This document shows, piece after piece, positions 48,004 through 60,675 of a stretch of DNA of 64,000 bases (positions are counted from its first letter, which is position 1; each line of letters begins with the position of its first letter). The stretch is from positions 15,416,322 through 15,480,321 of the forward strand of contig CM035151.1 in assembly GCA_020205615.1 (NCBI GenBank), given 5' to 3'. The notes under the pieces are model-generated. The model saw only the letters and a list, made by a program, of their open reading frames with translations. It did no database searches and was not told the origin of the DNA. The DNA comes from Panax quinquefolius (lineage: Eukaryota > Streptophyta > Magnoliopsida > Apiales > Araliaceae). A program made the position numbers and the translations under genes.

Positions 48004-49362
48004 TGACGCCCCCAAAATAGGTATACATCACCCATTCCGAGTTGTCAATACATGGTACGAAAACAACTACAACTTTATTATTACAACAAGAAAAAGCTGT
48101 GAGTTTGAATACAAATATTATCTTCTGCAGACAATATCTATACTCAAATAAATCCACATCACATTTATTGATACATTATTTTACAAAAATGGTGAGTACT
48201 TCTAAACAACTCTCTCTAGAACCTTCATTCCATACCCCCGAGCTGCGTACTTTCGCTATATATTCGCCTCCCTGAAGAAAAAATGGAACAAAAAAGAAAA
48301 GGGTGAGCTCAACTAGCCCAAAGAAAGAGTATTATGACTAAGATAATATACAACAAATTATTATTAGTCTTCAACGAGGAAAAATCTAATAGAATACAAT
48401 AGACAACAAGTTTTTAAATCAATATTCGCATTGAAATAATAATTCATTAGAAGAGTTAAGTAGAGAATGCAAACTACTATCTTCTATGTATGAATTTAAA
48501 AGTTCATCGCTCATCTTTTATCCCCCAGTAACATCAATCAATATATATCCGGAATCAAATATTCATCTTTGCACTACAGGCCAAAGATATTCATCACTAG
48601 TCATGTTCATCTAAACACATGTTCATTTTTTGCACTACGGGCCAAAGATATTCATCGAAATCATTCATCTTTTTGACTACGGGCCAAAGATATTCCATAA
48701 TATCATCATTTAAAATCGAGGATGATGAAAATATTTTAAAAGAAACGAATCCAAAGAAACAAAATGACAAGGATTAAGGATTAAGGATTAGTACTTTGTT
48801 TTTATCCACGTCCAAAAATACCTCAAAAATAATCATATAGTGGTGTAAAATTCAAGAATGATCAAAACATGGATACAATCAAAGCTAGTATCCGTAATAG
48901 ATATTTTAGACGAAAAGAAAATTTTTTATTTTTCATGAATAGTCTTAGTATTCGTGAATAAGATCAGATATCGTGAATAAAGGTCGTATATCGTGAATAG
49001 TAACTCTCGACACCAAATGTTCCAAATTTGATAAAAAAACTTGGATCAATATTTCAACATAATGATATTGAAGAAATAATATCATTACGAAAAAATAATA
49101 TCCCTTACCTCGAAAGAGACAAGATTTCTAGTTGAAACACCTGATATAAAGCTATGACTTGAACTTGCAACCATATAAAGATACTCTCAAAATACTCACA
49201 AGAATAAGCTCGATAATATAGAGAGAAACTTGGAGCTTTACGGTGTGATTTTCAATTCTAACCTAAGCACCTATTTATAGAAAATTGCTTAGAACACCAA
49301 AGCGAAAATTTAATAAATTAATAATATATATATATATATATATATTTATCCAACGCATACTT
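48004..49362 (-). mobile_element. Diverged, shortened LTR, minus orientation
   Basis: It starts TGACGCCCCCAAAATAGGTA after a well-preserved primer site and carries family features (GGGTGAGCTCAACTAGCCCA; GCACTACRGGCCAAAGATATTC three times). It is only ~1.36 kb and ends at an (AT)n run at about 49323-49343, where the next LTR begins. Confidence 0.7.
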
Positions 49363-51753
49363 TGTGACACCCCCAAAAATTAAGTATACGTCACCCATCT
49401 TGGGTCGCCACTTACATGGTACATAAATTCAAATACAAACTTAATTATACATCCGTCGTAAATATAACGTACGACAATACATAAACCGAGAGTTCTAATA
49501 GAATATTGTCATTTAGATAATATCCATACTCAAGAGTCCTCATTACATTTATTGTCACACTATTTAACACAATAAGGAGGACTACTAATGCTATCCTCTG
49601 GACCATTACTCCGCTTCCCGACTCGTCCCAAATATATTCTCATTTCCTCAGAGAACGTTGAAAGAGAAAGGGTGAGCTCAACTAGCCCAATGAAATATTA
49701 TGACTAAGATAATGCGAATAAATTATCATTAGCCTTCAACAAAGGTTAAACCGATTAAATACAATATACAACCAGTTTAATCATGCGCTGAATATCTAAT
49801 CCATTAAAAGAGTCAAGTAGAAAATAAAGTCTACTATCTTTTAGGTTTTAAAAGGTTTTTCATCAATTGTTATAAATTTGAGACTCAACTTTAATAAATA
49901 TTCCACCACATCTAATCATCCCTGTACCACGGTCAAGAATTTTCATTAAATCATCAATGGTCATGACTATACCGAATAAACCCTGGTCATAATCATACCA
50001 AAAACTATTCATCAATGCTTTACAGGCCACTGAGGACTTTTATCACATCATTTATAACAGGTCATGATTATACCGAATGATCCCTGGTCATAATCATACT
50101 AAGTCCATCTATGCACGTAAGCCAAAGATGACTTTCAACATAATATAACATAAGGATGATGTCAATGACATAATAATTCAATAAACAAGTTCAAGAATTA
50201 ATTTATCCAAGAATTATTAACGTCCAAATTGTCAACATGATACTGTTTTGTAGAGTAAAATTCAAGAATGATCGGAAGAATATTTCTATGAAAGATCTTT
50301 GGATGAAACGCAAATATCGAGGATATTCTACTAATTTCATGGAGTATAGAAGTCAAAGTTTTAACTAACCGGGTATAATAAAGAATGAAATAACAAAAGA
50401 AATCACCATGCATGCGATAGATCACAGACATGCAATTTATTCCAATGTAATAATAATAACGGAACCAAAGTCGTGAAATTGAAACCGAGCGGGATGTTCC
50501 ATCGTAATAATAAATGCGATTAATAAATGATGGAACCAATTGTAGCGTATAAGATGCAGACGAGATATTCCAAATGTAATAATAAAGACGGAATAATAAA
50601 AAATGGAACCGTGTCCGGTGTAAAACACACGCATGACGAGGATATTCCAACAGTAATAATAATAAAGACTTAACTGTGTCCGGTGTAAAACACCATTGCA
50701 TGTGGATGTTTCAAATGAATAATAGAAGAATGTCACCAAGTATAGGGTAAACCACGATATCTGAGTTATTCCAATGTAATAATAAAGAAATAGAATAACG
50801 AAGTTCTCTTTTTGTATCTGAAAAAGAAAAATATCCCTTACAGATACAAATAAATAATACCCCTTACCGTAAAAGACACTTGGATATCAAAGTAGTGAAG
50901 TACCGTATACTCTTCTTCTTCTTTCTCTCTATAGATTTTCTCTCTATAGCTTCTCTCTATAATTTCTCTCTCTGAGTTTCAAAGGAATTCGTAAAAAATA
51001 ATGAAGGAATGAGCTTCTATTTATAGGAAAATAGAATGCATAGTAATTAATCCATGAAACGGTCCAGATTGATTTACTTTAATCGACGGTCCATATTTAA
51101 AAACAAAATCTTTTAAATAAAATATCATATATTCTATTTATATAAAAACATTTTACTACGCAAACCAAACACTACGCAAAAACACTACGCAACACTATGT
51201 ATAATAAAATATAATATATTCTATTTATGTAATAACTTTAATAAAGTATTACGCTTTATATAAAAAGATGTTTCATTTTTATTACGTTAATAATACGAAT
51301 AAAACAAAACGCCATTATCGCTATAATAATTCATATTATTAATCGACAATAATGGAATCAAACCGAAAGTGACTTCTCACATAAACATCAATAATCAATA
51401 CTGGTGTGCTACTACTATGCAATCACACGACATCGTACTTTTACTACTACCGAAGTAGTTCAACAAGATCAACGGTAAAACTTCCGTAGTTATTTCAATA
51501 AAATATTTTTGTCATTTTCTCGATCCGACAATAATTACATTGTGGGGTCCACCAATGATTGAGTAGTTGTATGAATATTCCCTCTTTAAACCGAATATTC
51601 CCCACCAATCGAATATAATATAACCACTTGCATACTTTTGCAAAATTTATAAATACTACCCACAACTATAATATTATCTCAAATTCACACCATAATATTA
51701 AAAATTATTTTGACAAAATTTAAATCTTTATTGATAAAATCTGGGGTCTCACA
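49363..51753 (-). mobile_element. Element B, 3' LTR (minus orientation)
   Basis: TGACACCCCCAAAAATT... to ...GGGGTCTCACA, about 2.4 kb. It pairs with the LTR at 55281-57555: long blocks are identical, for example the ~250 bp at 49915-50165 versus 55837-56087. TATAAATA (reverse) lies at 51018-51025. It has the same tandem GGAACC...CATGCATG array, heavily altered. Confidence 0.85.
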
Positions 51754-54009
51754 ATCTCCCTCCTTATGGAATTTCTCCCTCGAAATTAGGGTGCGTGCAC
51801 GGTATGATAAAGAGGTGAGGATACCTTGAATACCTTTATCGTTAAAAATATTAAATTCATCTTCGCAATCCCACCAAAGATATTCATTAACAATTCATCT
51901 TTGCACTATAGGCCAAAGATATAAAATCAGAAAACCAATAATCCGAGACGCAGACTTAATAAGTATCACGACCACCTAATTATCCATGCACCATCGCCAA
52001 GGATATTCGTGTTTTCAATCTACTAACATGATTATACCGAATAATCCGTGGTCATAATCATACCAAGTCTATCAATGCACTACTGACCAAAGATGACTTT
52101 TACCACATCCATGAATTAATATTTCATTCTTTGAGACTCAAATTCAATAATTAATCCATATCATCGAATCATCCCCGCACTACGTGCCAAGGATATTCAT
52201 TAGTATCACGACCACGAATTATCCATGCACTACTACCAAAGATAATCGTGTATTCATTAAGTATCACGACCACAAATTATCCATGCACTACTGACCCAAA
52301 GATAATCGTGTATTCATTAGTATCACGACCACAAATTATTCATGCACTACTACCAAAGATAATCGTGTATTCATTAGTATCACGACCACAAATTATCCAT
52401 GACTACTACCAAAGATAATCGTGTATTCATTAAGATCACGACCACAAATTATCCATACCTTTACTACCCAAAGATAATCGTGTATTCATTAGTATCACGA
52501 CCATGAATTATCCATGCACTACGGCCAAAGATAATCGTGTATTCATTAGTATCACGACCACAAATTATCCATGCACTACGGCCAAAGATAATCGTGTATT
52601 CATTAGTATAACGACCACAAATTATCCATGCACTACGGCTAAAGATAATCGTGTATTCATTAGTATCACGACCACAAATTATCCATGCACTACGTGCCAA
52701 AGATAATCGTGTTTTCAATTACGGTCATGATTATACCGAACAATTCCTAGTCATAATCATACCAAATCCATCTATGCATGTGAGCCACAAATGACTTTAA
52801 AAAAAATATAAACATGAGGATGATGATATAAAGAATCAATCAAATGAGATAAAGGATAAATATTAAACATTTATAATATAATTTATCCAGGATTCAAGAA
52901 TATCCCCATGTTATCAATCACTTAATAATCTTATAATCTAATATCATTAATATTATAACAATATTTTAATCACTTCTTAAATTTATAAACAATTTATTTC
53001 AATTGTTTACGCTTTACCATATAAATGCATTTAATCATTCAAAATGCCATATTCATAAGATATCATCACCAATTATCAAATCCTCATCAAAAAATATGCA
53101 TATACTCTATATAGGATTCTCTAGCCATAAAATCCTATTTTCAACTTTGTTACTTCACATAACATATTTAACTCATATGTTCAGTAACTAAACTATTTTC
53201 ATGAAAATACCAAATCAGTCCCAAAAATATTTCTTCTCTGGGGATTTAGCATAATATAGTCCCATAATGAAAATATATTTTTCTCGAAATTTTAAAAATC
53301 ATTTACTATTTTTCAAAAATCAATTTCTAATTAATTCCTTAAGAAATTAGCTACCTCAAGTTTAACTCCAAAAATTCCCAAATCTTGGCAAGACCTTACA
53401 CATGTTAACGTGAGCTTCAGCTTTAAATTTCATGGTCATCGAGTTATAGAACTCCTCATTATAGCGTTTTTTTTTAAAAAACTAAAATATTGAAATAGTC
53501 ATAACTTGCTCATTTTAAGTCGAAATGAGCTCATTTTTGGACAGGAGGTACTTTATACCATATACCTTCATGTCCCAAAAGGCCAGAAATTTTCTCATAA
53601 TTTAAGTGGCCGAAACAGCCCTCTAAAAACATGGCGATGAGCTTTTTTCGATTTTTGCAGCTTTGCACTCCTTTGCTAAAATCAGTCCACACAAAAATCT
53701 ACAACACCTTTTCCAGTAATTCCACTTGGATTAGTTAAGTAACTCATAGATCTAACTCTAGGACTTGACCACACTCAAAAATTCAAAATATAATAGGAGA
53801 TATGGTCAATTGAATTTCATGTTACGTTTTTCACCAAAATCTGATTTTCAACTCTTTGTGATTTCTAAGAAACTTTCATGTTTTCACATAATAACCAACA
53901 TAACTCATCATAACACTTACTAATACTTCATATACCCATGATTTTCATTAGTCCAATGCTTTTATTATGACTTTCATCATAATCCTCGTAAACAGATCCT
54001 TTTAGTTGA
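51754..54009 (-). mobile_element. Element B internal region with pol replaced by LTR-like sequence
   Basis: The first ~110 bp match the sequence just inside the LTR of complete family members (CTCCCTCCTTATGGAATTTCTC...). Where chromodomain, integrase, RNase H and RT should follow there is instead about 1.1 kb resembling the middle of a minus-strand LTR (GGTCATGATTATACC, CCATCTATGCA, ACATGAGGATGATG in the same order as 58.6-58.95 kb), including a 57-bp minisatellite. About 1 kb of AT-rich non-coding DNA follows that I could not match elsewhere in the window. Pol is absent, so the element is non-autonomous. Confidence 0.65.
52203..52718. repeat. Minisatellite, 57-bp unit, about nine copies
   Basis: Each unit reads GTATCACGACCACAAATTAT, then CCATGCACTACGGCCAAAGA, then TAATCGTGTATTCATTA. 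The same motif occurs once in the LTRs (for example 58673-58725), so it was amplified from LTR sequence. Central copies (52492-52663) are nearly identical and outer ones more divergent. The period is divisible by three, which opens spurious repetitive frames on both strands. Confidence 0.92.
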
Positions 54010-55095
54010 AGAAATATTTGAGGGTTTAAGAAATGGGTTTTTGTATTGGGGTCAATACAAAATTCGATTTCACGCTCTAGGGTAGGCTAGGAAGTCTTCA
54101 AGAATACGCCAAGAAATTTATTAATGATAGAAATATCATTCAAAATCATACTTCTCGTCCAAGACTTGGATAAGACGTCACATTAATACCAATCGCGACT
54201 TCTATCCCTTAACCTTTGGATAAGACCTCACAATGATACCTATCAACTTGCCATCTTCATCACGACGTCGCCTCTGACGAGAAAGTCCGCTTCTGTGCAT
54301 TCCACACAAGGAAGTCAACAACGAAAGGATCGGGGCTCTTTACTTGTAAGCTTGATATAACAATGATTAACTTTAGGGTTTGGTTACTTTGAATTCAGTA
54401 TAACAAAGTTGGTTAGGAATATGAAAGCTAACAACCTTACAAAAAGAATAATGAGTAGTTAATCAATCGTTTTCAAAAATTACCTCAAAGGCAAATATTT
54501 TCAAAGAGATAAGATCGACAGGTAACGTGAAAGTGTTTATTTGAATCAAACAAGATTTAAAAATAGTAGCGGTAACGAAGGCTCAAAGTTTCAACCAATA
54601 AGTCAAAGTCTAACTTCTCCGGAGTCAAATTTAAACGTTGAACGCAAGCAAGAGAGATAAAATAATGTATAGAATCGGTATCTTATAAGGTATAGACTTC
54701 GCAATTTATAATTAACTAACCCGTGCTAACTTCGTTCGGTTTACTCGCTTTTTGAGAAGTCATGAAAAATGCACTTCCTAAAACCAACGACTTTGTTTTG
54801 TCCATATCCACCTTTGGTGCCACCGTCCCAGCTAGACTTGACTTTGGTGCATAACAAAATTGAGCTAAATGACCTTCTCTTCTTGCAATTTCCACATCTA
54901 TTATCTTTGCCATGATTACCACCAAGTGGTTACCATTCTTAAGCATGATAATTTCCCCACGATGGTTATCATTGTTCGATACCGCAGCCACCACCAAAGA
55001 TGATTATTATCGTGTTGTTGGTCGTTACCTTTTGTTTGAAATGAATCAACACTCTCATGTGCTTCATTGCTTATCTTAGCATTTTCGGATGTCAT
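54010..55095 (-). pseudogene. Element B gag and protease-region remnants
   Basis: The right part (54716-55095) starts MTSENAKISNEAHESVD and includes the zinc-knuckle tail ARREGHLAQFCYAPKS, of which the first Cys residues are lost. The left part (54010-54700) matches the protease-to-RT linker at 63.5-63.95 kb of element C, with stops. Most of the gag domain is missing between leader and knuckle, so the protein could not form a normal capsid. Confidence 0.7.
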
Positions 55096-55262
55096 TCTCA
55101 AACACCGCACACAAAACAAGGGTTAATTAACATATCACATATTATCCCTATACTCGACCGACCAATTAAATACCAAATAAATTTAGGTAGGTCATACTAG
55201 CGAAGGAATTCCCGCCTCTCCTCCTAGTTCTTATCTTACATCTCACCAGGGATCATATCCTA

Positions 55263-55279
55263 AGCTCACGATACCAACC
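55263..55279 (-). other. Primer-binding site of element B
   Basis: The reverse complement reads GGTTGGTATCGTGAGC next to the LTR edge at 55281, resembling the initiator Met-tRNA site TGGTATCAGAGC. Confidence 0.7.
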
Positions 55280-55280
55280 G

Positions 55281-57555
55281 TGGCGCCCCAAAATAAGTAT
55301 ACGCCACCCATCTTGGGTCGCCACTTACATGGTACATAAATTCAAATACAAACTTAATTATACATCCGTCGTGTAACATACGACAATACATAAACCGAGA
55401 GTTCTAATAGGAATATTGTCATTTAGACAATATCCATACTCAAGAGTCCTCATTACATTTATTGTCACACTATTTAACACAATAGTGAGGACTACTAATG
55501 TTATCCTCTCGACCATTACTCTGCTTCCCAGACTCGTCCCAAATTTATATTCTCATTTCACAGAGAAACGGTGAAAGAAAGTGTGAGCTCAACTAGCCCA
55601 AGAAGAAATATTATGACTAAGATAATGCGAATAAATTATCATTAGCCTTCAACAAAGTTGTTAAACCGATAAAATACAATATACAACCAGTTTAATCTGC
55701 GTGATGAATATACGAATCCATTAAAAGAGTCAAGTAGAAAATAAAGTCTACTATCTTTTAGGTTTTAAAAGGTTTTCATCATCATTTTATAATTTGAGAC
55801 TCACTTTAATAAATATTCCACCACATCTAATCATCCCTGTACCACGGTCAAGAATTTTCATTAAATCATCAATGGTCATGACTATACCGAATAAACCCTG
55901 GTCATAATCATACCAAAAACTATTCATCAATGCTTTACAGGCCACTGAGGACTTTTATCACATCATTTATAACAGGTCATGATTATACCGAATGATCCCT
56001 GGTCATAATCATACTAAGTCCATCTATGCACGTAAGCCAAAGATGACTTTCAACATAATATAACATGAGGATGATGTCAATGACATAATAATTCAATAAA
56101 CAAGTTCAAGAATTAATTTATCCAAGAATTATTAACGTCCAAATTGTCAACATGATACTGTTTTGTAGAGTAAAATTCAAGAATGATCAGAAGAATATTT
56201 CCATGAAAAGATACTGGATGAAACGCAAATATCGAGGATATTCTACTAATTTCATGGAGTATAAAGTCAAAGTTTTAACCAACCGGGGTAATAAATAATG
56301 AAATAACAAAGGAAATCACCATGCATGCGATAGATCGCATGCAGGCGAAGTTATTCCAACAAAATAATAATAACGGAACCGGTCGGTGAAATTACAAGCG
56401 ATGTGATGTTCCATCGTAATAATAAATGCAGAATAATAAATGATGGAACCAGTCCTACAGATAAAGATGCATGACGAGATATTCCGGCGTAATAATAAAA
56501 GATGAGAATAATAAAAATGGGAACCCGTGTCCGGTGTAAAACACACGCATGTGATATTCCAACGTAGAATAATAATAAAGAATTTTAACCAGTCCAGATG
56601 TAAAACACACGAATAGGATGTTCCAAAATGAATAATAGAAGAATGTCACAAAGTATAGGGTAAACCACGTTATACAAAGTTATTCCAATGAATAATAAAG
56701 AAATGGAATAATGTGTTTCTTTTTTTGAATACAAAAGAATAATATCCCTTACGACAGTACAACAAATAATACCCTTTACCGTAGTAAAAGAACAACTTTG
56801 GATATCAAATTAAATGAAGTACGTAATACTCTTCTTCTTTCTCTATATAGATTTTCTCTCTATAAAGCTCTCTCTATAATTTCTCTCTCAGAGTTTCAAA
56901 GAATTCGTAAAGAAAATAATGAAGGAATGAGCTTCTATTTATAGGAAAATAGAATGCGTAGTAATTAATCCATGAATCGGTCAGTTGATTTACTTTAATA
57001 TGACGGTCCATATTTAAAGCAAAATCTTTTAAATAAAATATCATATATTCTATTTATATAAAAACATTTTACTATGCAAACACTATGCAACACTATGCAA
57101 AACACTATATAAACACTATACGTAATAAAATATAATATATTCTATTTATAGAATAACTTTAATAAAGTATTCATTTTATATAAAAGATGTTTCGCTTTTA
57201 TTACGTTAATAATAATGAATAAAACAAAACGTCATTATCGCTATATAATAATTCATATTATTAATCGACAATAATGGAATCAAACCGAGTGACTTCTCAT
57301 AAAGATCGATAATCAATACCGGTAATCTTTATTATGCAACCACACGACATCGCATTTTTTACTACCGAGTAGTTCAACAAGATCAACGGTAAAACTTCCG
57401 CCGTTTATTTCAATAAAATATTTTTGTCGTTTTTTCTCAATCCAAATAATAATTACATTGGGGTCCACCAATGATTGAGTCATTGTCTGACGAATATTCC
57501 TCGCTAAACCTAATATTCCCCACCAATCGAATATAATATAACCACTTGCATACTT
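55281..57555 (-). mobile_element. Element B, 5' LTR (minus orientation), truncated at its U3 end
   Basis: It starts TGGCGCCCCAAAATAAG and is colinear with 49363-51753 up to ACCACTTGCATACTT at 57555. The last ~150 bp (the outer LTR end) are missing and unrelated sequence follows. TATAAATA (reverse) lies at 56936-56943. Confidence 0.85.
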
Positions 57556-58106
57556 ACTTAATTTGCCCAACATCACCCACCAACCAAATTTACTACACAA
57601 GACTAACAACAAAAAAACGTTTTTTCTAATTTTAAATATTTAAACTTCCAAAATCAATTATTTGAGACTTGAACTTCAATAATTCATAATAAATAGCCCT
57701 TTTGCTAGAAAATTCGAATCTCGTGAATTTTTATAGGAAATTCAATTCTCTACAACTTTGCAGAAGAAAGTTTTTCCAAATTCCAAATAAAAATTGACCA
57801 AAAATCCACAAACGGGAGATTTTACAAAGTTATAATCAAATTTCAATCGATAAATGGGGTCCACCGAGCATGATTAACATGTTTTAAACATTTATTGCAA
57901 CAAAAATACTCTTCCTCCTCGTATACTCATATATCCCACATTCGTTGTAAAATATCACCATTATTATATTATTAAAATATAATAATACATTTAAATGAAT
58001 TATCTTATCGAGAAAAGATAAAATTTCAATTTTCAATAATTGTCACATTAAAAATTTTTTCCATCTATATCATCATAAAATCAATATTTTCTTATCATAT
58101 GAATTG
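57556..58106. other. Unassigned AT-rich segment between elements B and C
   Basis: No coding content. Phrases such as GGGGTCCACCGAGCATGATT resemble LTR U3 text of this family (GGGGTCCACYAATGATTGAG), so this may be the remains of another, diverged LTR. It ends exactly at the left end of element C. Confidence 0.45.
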
Positions 58107-60675
58107 TGGCGCCCCAAAATTAGGTATACATCACCCATCTTGGGTAGTCGAGATACATGGTACGTAATTTAAATACAACTTACTAATATAACGCTGTATG
58201 CGATACGATATAAAGCGTGAGTTTGAATACAATATTGTCTACTAGATATTATACAAACTCAAAAGGAGTCCTCATTACAATTATTATCACACTATTTCAC
58301 GTAATAGTGAGGACTACTAATGCTATCCTCGGACCATTACTCCGCTCCCCGACTAAGTCCCAAATATATTCTCATTTCTCAAGAGAATAAAGAAAGAAAG
58401 GTGAGCTCAACTAGCTCAAGAAGAAATATTATGACTAAGATAATGCGAATAAATTATCATTAGCCTCACAATGTTAAACCGATAAAATATAATGAACATC
58501 AAGTTTAACTACAAGTGAACCAAAGATCCATTAAAAGAGTCAAGTAGAAAATAAAATCTACTATCTTTTATGATTTAAAAGGTTTTCATCATCATTATAA
58601 ATTGAGACTCGACTTTAATAAATATTCCACATCATCGAATCACCCCTACACTACTGGCCAAGGATATTCTTTAGTATCACGACCACAATTATTCATGCAC
58701 TACTACGGGCCAAGAATATTTGTGTATTCATTAATGGTCATGATCATGCCAACAACCCGTCCATCAATGCACTACTTTTACGGACCACCGAGGATTTTTA
58801 CCACATCATTTGTAACATTACGGTCATGATTACAATCGATTAGTCTCTCGGTCATAATCATACCAAGTCCATCTATGCACTACAGGCCACGTATGACTTT
58901 TCAACATAATATAAACATGAGGATGATGACAATGATATAAAAATTCAATAAAACAAGTTCAAGAATTAATTTTCTAGAACCAATAACATCCAAATCATCA
59001 ACATGATCTTTGCTTTGTAGAGTAAAATTCAAGAATACTAAGAAGAATATTTCCATGAAAGGATCTTTGGATGAAGCACAAATATCAATGATATTCCACT
59101 AATTTCATGGAGTATAGAAGTCAAAGTTTTAACTAACCGGGTATAATAAAGAATGGAATAACAAAAGAAATCACCATGCATGCGATAGGCCTCGCATGCA
59201 TAAAGTTATTCCAATGAATAATAAATAACGGAACCAATCCCATGAGTAAAAGCGCATGCATGTGATGTTCCAATGAATAATAATAAAAAGCGAACCGGTC
59301 CTGTAAAACACACATGCATGGATGTTCCAAATAATAATAATAATAATAACCGGTCCAGTCCTGTAAAACACAGATGTGGGATGTTCCAACAAAATAATAA
59401 TAAAGATTTTAACCGAATCCTGTGTAAAACACATGAGCATGATGTTCCAATGAATAATAGAAGAATGTCACCAAGTATAGGTAAACCACAGATACAGAGT
59501 TATTCCAATAGAATAATAAGCAATGGAATAACAACAGTTCTCTTCATGAATAAGAAAGAATAACACCCTTTACGAGTACAACAAATAATATTCCCTACCT
59601 TGAAGAACTGAATATTGGAAAAGTGAAGTAAGCGAGAATAGTTTTTTCTTCTTTCTCTCTATAGTTTCTCTCTAGAGTTTTAATGAATTAAGTAAGAAAT
59701 AATGAAGGAATGAGCTTTCTATTTATAGAAAAAGCGAGGTGGTTCTTGGTCTTAACGAAGGGTCAAAATGACTCTTGGTAATATTGAAGAGACAACTACT
59801 ATTCATGCGAAGGGTAATTAAACTTTGGAACAATCAAGAGGCGGCTTAACTCTTGGTAATATTGAAGGGACAACTACTATTTGCGAATGGGTAATTACTA
59901 TCGACGAAGGTAATTACTATTGACGAAGGTAAATACTATTGAAGAAGGTAATTACTATCGATTTAAGGTAAATACTATTAGCGAAGGTAATTACTATTCA
60001 CAAAGGTAATTACTATTCACAAAGGTAATTACTATTGATGAAAGGTAAATACTATTAACGAAGAGACTCTTAGATGATGACATATATGGCCCCCATAAAA
60101 TAATCAAACTTACCACAAATCATTTTATTTTTAATCAACACATTTTAATCTTTCAACAATTATTAATCATTTATAACTTGTCGTCTCAATTAATAATATA
60201 ACATATTATCTGAGGATGATCTTGTGACAATAATTGAATCAATAATATAAGAGATATGATGCAAGCAATTCTTTAGTAGATAATTGAGTATAGCTAAGTG
60301 ACTTCTCACGTAAGCATCAATAATCAATATCTTGTGTGCTACTTATGCAACCACGCGTATTCTTGTACTTTTACCACCGGTAGTTCAATGCTTTTAATGG
60401 TAACACCTCCGCCGTTATTTTATAGAAAGATAATTTTGTCGTTTTCTAACTATTACAATACTTACATTATGGGGTCCACTAATGATTGAGTAGTCGTCTA
60501 ATATTCCCCACAAAAAAGAATATTCCCACCAAACGAATATTTTATAACAACTTGCTTACTTTGAAAAATTTATAAATATTACCCACAACTATAACATTAT
60601 ATCAAATTTATTCCATAATATTCAAAATAATATTTATAGAAAATTCATCTTTATTTATAAAAGTTGGGTCTTACA
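58107..60675 (-). mobile_element. Element C, 3' LTR (minus orientation), complete
   Basis: TGGCGCCCCAAAATTAGG... to ...GTTGGGTCTTACA, 2569 bp, the cleanest LTR of the family here. From right to left (transcription sense) it has a U3 with GTAATTACTATTCACAAAG-type tandem units (59.88-60.06 kb), TATAAATA at 59720-59727 (reverse), and the CATGCATG/GGAACC array (59.2-59.46 kb). The internal region follows on the right. Confidence 0.9.

Noticed and set aside
52464..52718. Repetitive frames on both strands suggesting a repeat protein
   Set aside because: Caused by the 57-bp minisatellite, whose length is a multiple of three; open on both strands with no start context.
52203..52718. CRISPR-like array
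   Set aside because: The units are contiguous tandem repeats without unique spacers, in a plant nuclear retrotransposon.
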